From NCBI GenBank assembly GCA_028293445.1, contig JAQGOU010000641.1:1-34968 (forward strand): DNA of 34,968 bases, in the 5' to 3' direction. The notes beneath the pieces were generated by a model, which did not search any database, was not told the origin of the DNA, and was given only the letters and a program-made list of their open reading frames with translations. The stretch comes from Verrucomicrobiales bacterium. Its GTDB lineage: Bacteria > Verrucomicrobiota > Verrucomicrobiia > Limisphaerales > JACDHS01. The translations under genes and the position numbers were made by a program. Positions 15,213 through 21,041 of the stretch are shown in pieces (the first letter of the stretch is position 1; every line of letters starts with the position of its first letter).

Positions 15213-15274
15213 TGCGGGCCGAATGTGATGGGTTATCGCCTGATAAACGAACCGTCCCATCCACCTTGCCCGCA
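15213..15274 (+). ncRNA. Y RNA f (minimal, no tRNA-like domain)
   Basis: Closing helix TGCGGGC/GCCCGCA (a further compensated variant), CCGAATG after it, inner helix GTGATGGG with CCCATCCAC (one bulged C), then GGGTTAT with a small TTATC-GCCT-GATAA hairpin, and CACCTTGCCC on the 3' strand. At 62 nt it keeps only the Ro-binding module. It lies 61 bp upstream of the rsr start codon, so it is either an independent Y RNA or a 5'-UTR element through which Ro could bind its own messenger (inference). Confidence 0.75.
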
Positions 15275-15335
15275 CTACAGATTCGTTGGAGTCAAATCAA
15301 TCGGCTCCGGCAACACCAGAAAGGAAAACCAAACT

Positions 15336-16985
15336 ATGGCACTCAATTACGCAAAACTGTTTAACCGCCGCGTGACTCCACAGTCACAGCCGATTCCTGG
15401 ATCGAGTCAGGTCCGCAACTCGGCGGGCGGGTATTCATGGGAAGTCGATGACTGGCAGAAGCTCGATCGCTTTCTTATACTCGGAGCGGAAGGCGGCACT
15501 TACTACATCGGCGAGCGCGATCTCGTGAAACAGAATCACGACGCGATCATTCGCTGTATCAAGTTCAACGGTGCGCGTGTGGTCAATCGCATCGTCGAAA
15601 TCTCGGAGAGCGGCCGCGCTCCGAAAAACGATCCAGCGATCTTCGCCCTCGCGCTTGTGGTCACGCACGCGGTGCCGGAGGTGAAAGCGCACGCCTTCGC
15701 AAACTTGAACAAAGTTTGCCGCATCGGGACGCACCTCTTCCACTTCGCGCAGTATGTGAACGCGATGCGCGGGTGGGGACGTGGGCTGCGCAATGCCGTT
15801 TCGAGTTGGTATGCGTCGCAAAGCGTCGACGCACTCGCGTTGCAGGTCATTAAATATCAGCAGCGCGATGGCTGGTCGCATAGCGACTTGCTCCGTCTTG
15901 CCCATGCGAAAGCGCCGAGTCGTGAATACGACACGCTCTTTCGCTGGATTCTTGCGGGTGAGAGTGGTCTTGGTGAGCGCACGGTTTCACGCAAAGTGAA
16001 CGGTGAAAACCGCGTGGCTAAATACCAGGCCGTCGGTGAACTGCCGCAGTTGGTTCAAGCCTTCGAGCAAGCGAAACGCGCGTTGAGCAAAAGCGAAATC
16101 GTGAAACTCATCACGGATTCGAATTTGCCGCGCGAAGCCATCCCGACGCAATGGCTGAATGAGGTCGCGGTGTGGGATGCGTTGCTTCAACGCATGCCGA
16201 TGACCGCGATGATTCGTAACCTCGGTAAGATGACGAGTCTCGGCTTGCTGAAACCCTTCAGCGACGCCCGGAAGCTTGTCGTCACCAAGCTGAAAGACGA
16301 ATCCGCATTGAAACGCGCCCGTGTTCATCCTCTGGCCATCTTGATCGCAGCGAAAATCTACGCTCAAGGACATGGCGATAAAGGCGATCTGAAATGGTCG
16401 CCTGTTTCGCAGGTCGTGGATGCACTCGATGAGGCGTTTTATGCGACGTTTGCCAACGTTGAGCCTTCCGGCAAACCGGTCCTGTTGGCTCTCGACGTCA
16501 GTGGCTCGATGGGGATCTCGATGATTGCGGGCTCGTGCCTGAGTGCGCGTGAAGCCAGTGCCGCGATGGCATTGATCACGGCGGCTACGGAAGACGAATG
16601 CCACATCATGGGATTCTCCAGTGAGTTCGTTCCATTGAACATCTCGCCGCGCATGCGTCTGGATGATGTCGTCAAACGCCTGAGTAGCTTGCCGTTTGCG
16701 GCGACCGACTGCGCGTTACCGATGGTTTGGGCGCAGCGCAATAAGCTCAATGTTTCCGCATTCGTGACCTACACGGACTCGGAGACGTGGGCGGGGAACG
16801 TGCACCCTTCACAAGCATTGCGCGCTTATCGCGGAGAATTCGCACCGGATGCAAAAGCGGTGGTCGTCGGCATGACGAGTAACGGCTTCACCCTCGCGGA
16901 TCCAAACGATCGCGGGATGTTGGACGTCGTTGGCTTCGATACCGCGGCACCCGCTGTTATCGCGGATTTCATCCGCAGTGGATAA
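15336..16985 (+). CDS. rsr: Ro60/Rsr RNA-binding protein (TROVE + vWA)
   Basis: A 549-residue orthologue of Ro60/Rsr, the ring-shaped protein that binds Y RNAs on its outer face and 3' ends of misfolded or decaying RNAs in its pore, and in bacteria works with PNPase and RNA repair. The TROVE domain spans residues ~10-360 (NSAGGYSWEVDDWQKLDRFL, LGAEGGTYY, HDAIIRCIKFNGARVVNRIVEIS). The C-terminal vWA domain has an intact MIDAS: D387-x-S389-x-S391 (LDVSGSMG) and D481 (TYTDSETW). The start is set by AAGGAA about ten bases before the ATG; upstream in-frame codons would overlap Y RNA f. A terminator follows. The tandem Y RNAs immediately upstream are its expected ligands. Confidence 0.95.
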   Translation: MALNYAKLFNRRVTPQSQPIPGSSQVRNSAGGYSWEVDDWQKLDRFLILGAEGGTYYIGERDLVKQNHDAIIRCIKFNGARVVNRIVEISESGRAPKNDPAIFALALVVTHAVPEVKAHAFANLNKVCRIGTHLFHFAQYVNAMRGWGRGLRNAVSSWYASQSVDALALQVIKYQQRDGWSHSDLLRLAHAKAPSREYDTLFRWILAGESGLGERTVSRKVNGENRVAKYQAVGELPQLVQAFEQAKRALSKSEIVKLITDSNLPREAIPTQWLNEVAVWDALLQRMPMTAMIRNLGKMTSLGLLKPFSDARKLVVTKLKDESALKRARVHPLAILIAAKIYAQGHGDKGDLKWSPVSQVVDALDEAFYATFANVEPSGKPVLLALDVSGSMGISMIAGSCLSAREASAAMALITAATEDECHIMGFSSEFVPLNISPRMRLDDVVKRLSSLPFAATDCALPMVWAQRNKLNVSAFVTYTDSETWAGNVHPSQALRAYRGEFAPDAKAVVVGMTSNGFTLADPNDRGMLDVVGFDTAAPAVIADFIRSG

Positions 16986-16990
16986 ATCAA

Positions 16991-17029
16991 AGCAGTCGCT
17001 GTGCAAACGGCGACTGCTCTTCTTAATTT
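16991..17029 (+). terminator. Intrinsic terminator after rsr
   Basis: AGCAGTCGC pairs with GCGACTGCT (9 bp, loop of 10) and is followed by CTTCTTAATTT, six bases after the rsr stop. Confidence 0.8.
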
Positions 17030-17078
17030 GGACCAGACCAGCAGCCTGAGTGAACTCTTCACGGAAGGTCCTGCGCAT

Positions 17079-17143
17079 AGGTTGGTCTACGTCGAATAGA
17101 AATCGACCCTGGTAAACAGTGGGTTCGAATCCCATACAGCTTG
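17079..17143 (+). tRNA. Reduced tRNA-like RNA with canonical T loop (Ser/Leu-like or pseudogene)
   Basis: Anticodon-like arm GTCGA-ATAGAAA-TCGAC, small variable hairpin CTG-GTAAA-CAG as in class II tRNAs, T arm GTGGG-TTCGAAT-CCCAT (T55 canonical), then CAGCTT. A six-pair acceptor can form with AGGTTG at 17079, leaving no room for a D arm; a full-length fold with an acceptor further upstream pairs poorly. Either a D-armless tRNA-like RNA or a decayed tRNA-Ser/Leu gene. Confidence 0.4.
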
Positions 17144-17280
17144 AGGCATCCAGATCCGCGCGCGAGCGCAACCCCACGGAACTTTGTGAGAGGGTGAAAG
17201 GGTTTTCCCGTTTCCGAAAGGTGATCTGCTGCTTCAGGCTAAAATTTCAATCGCAATTAAATCAAGCAAAGGAGGAAGTA

Positions 17281-18072
17281 ATGAAAGTTGAGATCCTATT
17301 TATCATTGGCCTTGCCCTGGCCTTTGTTTTCGGCGCGTGCATACGGAAGAAAGTGCGCCGCGCCTTTATTGTCCCCGAAGGTTATGCCGGTCTGCTCTAC
17401 CAATACGGTCAGTTCGTGGAAACGCTCGGCGCAGGGCGACACATTCGTTGGGGGCTGAACTTCACTTTGGAACCGGTCGACTTCCGTAAAGCATTCCTCA
17501 ACGTCCCGGGTCAAGAGGTTCTTACCGCGGATACTGTTGGTCTCAAGGTGAGTTTGTCGTTGGCCTACCAGATGACGGACCCGATCAAGGCCGCTCACGA
17601 CACGCAGAATTGGCAGACCGATCTCTACAATTCCGCGCAGTTGGCGTTGCGTTCTGTCATTGGCGGCCTTGCGACCGAAGCCTTGCTGGACCAGCGCCTG
17701 GAGATCGGCGCGCAACTTCTCGCTCGTGTGCAACCGGACGCAGCGAAGGTCGGCATTCACGTTCTTGCTGTGGAGGTGAAGGACGTGATGTTTCCGGCCG
17801 AACTGAAACGCGCCTTTGCGGAAGTGTTGAAGGCGAAACAAGAAGGCCAGGCCGCGCTCGAACGTGCACGTGGCGAAAGCGCGGCTCTCCGCAATCTCGC
17901 CAACGCCGCTCGTGTGCTGGACGGAAACCCAGCGCTGATGAACCTCCGTCTGTTGCAGTCGATGGATGCAGCGCACAACGCTGGTAGCACGCTGATGTTT
18001 GGAATGCCAAACGGTTTCGTGCCGTTGAAAGCCGGCAAGCCGATCTCAGAAAAAGAAGCGGGTGAAACTTAA
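17281..18072 (+). CDS. Slipin / SPFH (band 7) family membrane protein
   Basis: 263 residues: an N-terminal membrane anchor (ILFIIGLALAFVFGACI), then the SPFH domain (RAFIVPEGYAGLLYQYGQFVETLGAGRHIRWG, TADTVGLKVSLSLAYQMTDP, VEVKDVMFPAELKRAFAEVLKAK) and an Ala/Glu-rich coiled coil (KQEGQAALERARGESAALRN). These proteins oligomerise in detergent-resistant membrane patches. The start is fixed by AAAGGAGGAAGTAATG. SPFH proteins recur beside Ro and RtcB genes in bacterial RNA-repair loci (established in general terms), so here it probably tethers the Ro/Y RNA machinery to the membrane (inference). A hairpin terminator follows. Confidence 0.9.
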   Translation: MKVEILFIIGLALAFVFGACIRKKVRRAFIVPEGYAGLLYQYGQFVETLGAGRHIRWGLNFTLEPVDFRKAFLNVPGQEVLTADTVGLKVSLSLAYQMTDPIKAAHDTQNWQTDLYNSAQLALRSVIGGLATEALLDQRLEIGAQLLARVQPDAAKVGIHVLAVEVKDVMFPAELKRAFAEVLKAKQEGQAALERARGESAALRNLANAARVLDGNPALMNLRLLQSMDAAHNAGSTLMFGMPNGFVPLKAGKPISEKEAGET

Positions 18073-18076
18073 TCAA

Positions 18077-18117
18077 AACGCGAGCGGGTGTGAATGCATT
18101 CGCTCGCGTTCTTGGTT
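18077..18117 (+). terminator. Hairpin terminator after slipin
   Basis: AACGCGAGCG pairs with CGCTCGCGTT (10 bp, 14-nt loop), followed by CTTGGTT; a weak T run. Confidence 0.6.
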
Positions 18118-18207
18118 GCGGTTCATCTTTTAATCGGAAGGCCATTTGAAAGTTAAATGCGTATTCCTGTCTCGACGCAGTTGCATGCGAATGAGAGGGT
18201 GCCCTTC

Positions 18208-18876
18208 ATGATGAGCGTTCGCGCGAAGGTAGCTTTGGAACTAGGTATCATCGCATTGCTCACAACAGTCTTTCTCGTTTTATTTCCACACAGAAATCCG
18301 TTGATGGATATGGGACTTGCGACATTAGCCTTGGTCGCCCTTGGCTTGTCTGCGAAGTACACGAAGAACGTGGTTTGGGCGGCGTCACCATCTCCAATTC
18401 CTGAGCCTCGGATGAAACGCTGTTTGAAGGTGGCTCTCTGGGTAACTTTGCTGCCGGCGTTACTCTTCTTGCTCATCGGTGCGGTCATTGCTTACCGGAG
18501 TGGTGGCTGGCCAGCGGTCGTCAGCAGGGTATTCAATTGGAGAATCCTGGCGGCATTCTGTTGTTATCTCCCTTGGGCATTGATTCAGCAAACTCTGCTT
18601 CAGTTCTATTTACTCGGGCGATTGATGGCCTTGTTTCCAAAGCGCCATTTGTTTGTCCCGATGATTATTACGGGAGCGTGTTTCGGTCTGGTGCATTTGC
18701 CTGATGTATGGTCCGCGCTCGTCACTGTCGTGGCCGGTACAGTGTGGAGCTATATGTATTACCGTTATCGACGCTTGTTGCCATTAGCGTTCTCGCATGC
18801 GGCGCTGGGCTCAGCGTTTTACTATGGAATTTTCGGCCACGATCTTTCCGCCGAATGGAGCGCACTCCTGCCGTAG
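18208..18876 (+). CDS. CPBP-family intramembrane protein, active-site motif altered
   Basis: About 222 residues with some six membrane segments. The CPBP (type II CAAX protease/Abi) signature is recognisable as FGLVHLPDVWSALVTVVAGTVW (His of motif 2) and LPLAFSHAALG (His of motif 3). Motif 1, normally EExxxR, reads IQQTLLQFYL, so the catalytic Glu pair is replaced by Gln-Gln and this protein is probably not a normal glutamate protease. I place the start at 18208, nine bases after GAGAGGG; an in-frame ATG at 18157 would add 17 residues. It is downstream of slipin, and both are membrane proteins of the island. Members of this family occur in phage defence and bacteriocin immunity; the role here is unknown. 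Confidence 0.75.
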   Translation: MMSVRAKVALELGIIALLTTVFLVLFPHRNPLMDMGLATLALVALGLSAKYTKNVVWAASPSPIPEPRMKRCLKVALWVTLLPALLFLLIGAVIAYRSGGWPAVVSRVFNWRILAAFCCYLPWALIQQTLLQFYLLGRLMALFPKRHLFVPMIITGACFGLVHLPDVWSALVTVVAGTVWSYMYYRYRRLLPLAFSHAALGSAFYYGIFGHDLSAEWSALLP

Positions 18877-18942
18877 ACACTGAGCCGCTCAGAAGCCGCA
18901 AGTCAGACAAACAATTCCCTCGCGCATCTCATTGCGCTCTCT

Positions 18943-19014
18943 ATCCCATTAGCCGAGTAGCTCAGGCGACGGTCTGCAAAACCGTTTACGTTGGTGCGAT
19001 TCCAACATGGGATT
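18943..19014 (+). tRNA. tRNA-Cys(GCA)
   Basis: Acceptor ATCCCAT/ATGGGAT, discriminator T (Cys identity), CCA not encoded. Anticodon arm ACGGT-CTGCAAA-ACCGT. D arm GCC/GGC with loop GAGTAGCTCA. T arm GTTGG-TGCGATT-CCAAC (G55). Confidence 0.85.
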
Positions 19015-19022
19015 CTAATTTC

Positions 19023-19098
19023 GCGGCAGTGATGTGAAGAACCAGCATGTCAGTCTTCCAAACTGATCGTCCGGGTGAGAATCCCGGTTGCCGCACCA
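19023..19098 (+). tRNA. tRNA-Gly(UCC)
   Basis: Acceptor GCGGCAG/TTGCCGC, discriminator A (Gly usually has U), CCA encoded. Anticodon arm TCAGT-CTTCCAA-ACTGA. T arm CCGGG-TGAGAAT-CCCGG: G55 as in the others, and uniquely A at position 56. Confidence 0.8.
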
Positions 19099-19121
19099 AC
19101 TCTAGAAAAGAAAAATGCGTG

Positions 19122-19283
19122 ATGAAGTCTCAAATGAGATTGGCGCTCCCGCAAGCGGGATTAAGTCCTGACGCCCCGGCACTAAGATCTCAAAGCCGGA
19201 AAGGGACCCGAGCTCATCACCACGCAGAAGGAATTTACTCGTTCCGAAGACTCCTTCAACCGGAAGTTATTCACGAAATTTAG
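19122..19283 (+). CDS. Doubtful 53-residue ORF or structured RNA
   Basis: The frame reads MKSQMRLALPQAGLSPDAPA then LRSQSRKGTRAHHHAEGIYS and ends LLQPEVIHEI; basic, no family recognised, and only a weak purine tract (AAAAGAAAAA) upstream. The same stretch forms many hairpins (TGAGAT with ATCTCA enclosing GGCG/CGCC and TCCCGC-AA-GCGGGA; CCGGC/GCCGG; GAAGGA/TCCTTC), so it may be an RNA gene of the island instead. Confidence 0.3.
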   Translation: MKSQMRLALPQAGLSPDAPALRSQSRKGTRAHHHAEGIYSFRRLLQPEVIHEI

Positions 19284-19344
19284 GGAGGCGGGTGCGCAGT
19301 CAGGTTACACCCACCTGGCTGTGGTGGTTCGACTCCACCCTCCC
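19283..19344 (+). tRNA. Anticodon-armless tRNA-like RNA with canonical T loop
   Basis: GGGAG pairs with CTCCC as an acceptor. GGGTG pairs with CACCC as a D arm (loop CGCAGTCAGGTTA with a normal GG). Then ten bases lead directly into T arm GGTGG-TTCGACT-CCACC. There is no space for an anticodon arm. Either a deliberate minimal tRNA mimic or a tRNA gene that lost its anticodon arm. Confidence 0.45.
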
Positions 19345-19390
19345 GTTCGGTCGGTTCTCGAAAAAGGTGAAATTCCGCGATAGGAAAAAG

Positions 19391-19998
19391 ATCCTTATAC
19401 TTTTAAAAGGCAGTTTTCCGAGACGAGAAAACGTCCTTTTACAAATATTAGCGGAAAATTGTGCCGGGAAATTTGGCCTTATAAGGGAAAAGGCCGGAAA
19501 ATTGCCATGGGAAAAGTGCCTTTTACGCGTATAAGGCAAATTTCCGGGACCAAAAAACCACCTTTTACCCGTATAAGGCAAATTTTGGAGACCGGGAAAC
19601 CTCCTTTTACGCGTATAAGGCGTTTTTTGGGCGTCTGAAAACTACCTTTTACGCATATTCGAGGAAAAATTCTTCCGGGAAGTTCGTCTATACGCGTATA
19701 AGGCAAATTTTTGCTCTGTCGAAAAGACCTTTTACGCGTAAAAGGCACTTTTCCCGGAGGTTTTTCTCCTCTTTTCCGTATAGGGCAGTTTCCCCGGACC
19801 AAAATTTCGCCTTATACGCGTAAAAGGTGTTTTTCCGGGACCGCCAAAGAGCCTTTTACGCGTAAAAGGCAGTTTCGGACGACGGCGCAACGCACTTTTT
19901 GCGTAAAAGGCGTTTTTAGAGGCCCGTTTTTTTGCCTTTTACGCGTATAAGGCATTTTTCCCAGCGCCGGAATTTCTACCTTATACGCAAATTGCCTT
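19391..19998. repeat. Phased palindromic repeat array, ~42-bp period, 15 units
   Basis: Cores resembling GCCTTTTACGCGTATAAGGC recur with starts near 19393, 19435, 19477, 19519, 19561, 19603, 19646, 19687, 19728, 19769, 19810, 19852, 19893, 19935 and 19979. Units differ by point changes; the best are near-palindromes. Between cores lies a second degenerate motif, T tract-CCGGGACC-A tract. The mean spacing of 41.9 bp is four helical turns, with A/T tracts about every 10 bp, so the DNA should be curved and present all sites on one face. It is gene-free and lies between the two RNA blocks on the right of the island. Confidence 0.85.
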
Positions 19999-20067
19999 TT
20001 GTAACCGTTTGATTCTGAGACAGGTGCGGAATTCATAGCCGAATACCCGCACTTTTTCCAGTTTGCC

Positions 20068-20144
20068 GCCGCGTTAGCCCAATTAGAAGAGGCACCCCGC
20101 TCAGAACGGGGAGGTTGAAGGTGCGAGTCCTTCACGCGGTACCA
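20068..20144 (+). tRNA. tRNA-Leu(CAG), class I shape
   Basis: Acceptor GCCGCGT/ACGCGGT, discriminator A, CCA encoded. Anticodon arm CCCCG-CTCAGAA-CGGGG reads Leu, but the variable loop is only five bases, whereas bacterial tRNA-Leu normally has a long variable arm. The D loop AATTAGAAGA shows AG for GG. T loop TGCGAGT (G55). Confidence 0.82.
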
Positions 20145-20149
20145 CTTTC

Positions 20150-20224
20150 GCCCGTTTAGTCCAATGCAGAGACAGCGAACTTAAAATTCGCACAGTGCCG
20201 GTGCAAGTCCGGCAACGGGCACCA
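20150..20224 (+). tRNA. tRNA-Leu(UAA), class I shape
   Basis: Acceptor GCCCGTT/AACGGGC, discriminator A, CCA encoded. Anticodon arm GCGAA-CTTAAAA-TTCGC. Short variable loop ACAGT. T arm GCCGG-TGCAAGT-CCGGC (G55). Five bases separate it from the preceding Leu gene. Confidence 0.82.
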
Positions 20225-20258
20225 CGCTTTTGTATGTCGTCCGCGAAGGACCGAAATT

Positions 20259-20345
20259 GGAATGTCGACCAGACAAGGTTCTGGGCCTGTTTGCTAAACA
20301 GTGCGTCCCGCCTGGCGGGATGTGGTGCAAGTCCACGGCATTCCG
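20259..20345 (+). tRNA. tRNA-Ser(GCU), class II
   Basis: Acceptor GGAATGT/GCATTCC, discriminator G, CCA not encoded (CAC follows). Anticodon loop TTGCTAA. A long variable arm TCCCGCC/GGCGGGA, as expected for Ser. T arm GTGG-TGCAAGT-CCAC (G55). Confidence 0.82.
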
Positions 20346-20760
20346 CACCTCCCACGACACACTTTTTCGCGAGCCTTTCAAAGGGCTCGCTCACCACTTT
20401 CACCCCGGACGTAGCGCTCGAGGCGTCTGGCTCCCCGACGCAGTCGAACCGGGAGGAACCGCGTTCCGGGGTGAATTCATTTGCTCACGCAGAGCGATTA
20501 CCAGAAGTAATTTCCGGAATGGTGAAATGGGGAGCCGGGCAGTGCTAGGCGCGAGTGACGCGCATGTCCTAATGGACCTGTAAGGAGCGAGCAACGACGC
20601 AATGCCCGGCTCCCCATTTCAGCCATAGGCCGGGGGTCTTTTGCTTTTTGTCTTCGTTGTCGGTCTCGGCAAGATCCACCAGGGATATTGCCTTCGACCT
20701 CCGCCTCGCCAAAAAACAAAATCCCTCCCGCCATTCCGGAAATTACTTCTGGCAATCGCT
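20346..20760. repeat. Cluster of nested inverted repeats
   Basis: No gene is seen. Hairpins in order: GCGAGCC/GGCTCGC at 20369-20390; TTCACCCCGGA (20399) with TCCGGGGTGAA (20465); a 30-bp inverted repeat with one mismatch, 20493-20522 against 20731-20760; directly inside its left arm a perfect 19-bp repeat, 20523-20541 against 20603-20621, enclosing GCGC/GCGC and GTCC-TAAT-GGAC hairpins; and GGCAAGATCC/GGGATATTGCC near 20668-20692. The right arm ends at the 5' end of a damaged tRNA-Leu. It could be a non-autonomous mobile element or a highly structured RNA; no transposase is present. Confidence 0.75.
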
Positions 20761-20830
20761 CTAGCCCAACAGAAGAGGCACGACGTTGAGAACGTCGACA
20801 GCGCAGGTGCGAATCCTGCCGTGAGCACCA
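20758..20830 (+). tRNA. tRNA-Leu(GAG), 5' acceptor truncated
   Basis: Anticodon arm CGACG-TTGAGAA-CGTCG, D arm GCCC/GGC with loop AACAGAAGA, T arm GCAGG-TGCGAAT-CCTGC (G55), acceptor 3' strand CGTGAGC, discriminator A, CCA encoded. The 5' strand reads GCTC and then TA directly, so three acceptor bases (expected ACG) are missing, exactly where the neighbouring inverted repeat ends. Probably inactivated, or a variant needing 5' repair. Confidence 0.7.
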
Positions 20831-20842
20831 TTTTTTAGTCGA

Positions 20843-20916
20843 GGCTCGCAAGCATTAAAGTGATGCAACGGACTTTTAATCCGTGGAACAGGGCGCATTA
20901 CCCTGGCGGGCCACCA
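20843..20916 (+). tRNA. tRNA-Lys(UUU)
   Basis: Acceptor GGCTCGC/GCGGGCC, discriminator A, CCA encoded. Anticodon arm ACGGA-CTTTTAA-TCCGT. D arm GCAT-TAAAGTG-ATGC, no GG. T arm CAGGG-CGCATTA-CCCTG with G55 and C56 but no T54 or A58. Confidence 0.85.
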
Positions 20917-20920
20917 GTTT

Positions 20921-20995
20921 TGCCGTTGAGTGTGGAAGTCTGCACACCTGTCTTTGACACAGGTAGAGCCGGAGCGTTACCGGCAGCGGCAGCCA
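20921..20995 (+). tRNA. tRNA-Gln(UUG)
   Basis: Acceptor TGCCGTT/AGCGGCA, discriminator G (as for Gln), CCA encoded. Anticodon arm CCTGT-CTTTGAC-ACAGG. T arm GCCGG-AGCGTTA-CCGGC, the same deviant loop as tRNA-Ile. Confidence 0.85.
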
Positions 20996-21041
20996 TCCTC
21001 GCGGGCATGTAACAACAAAGGACAAACACCTCTTTAAATTT

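Noticed and set aside
19391-19998. CRISPR array
   Set aside because: Period of 42 bp with repeats, but the repeats are degenerate, the intervening segments resemble one another, and there are no cas genes; the regular phasing points to structured DNA instead.
20346-20760. Insertion sequence
   Set aside because: Long inverted repeats are present, but there is no transposase frame between them and no flanking target duplication that I can see.
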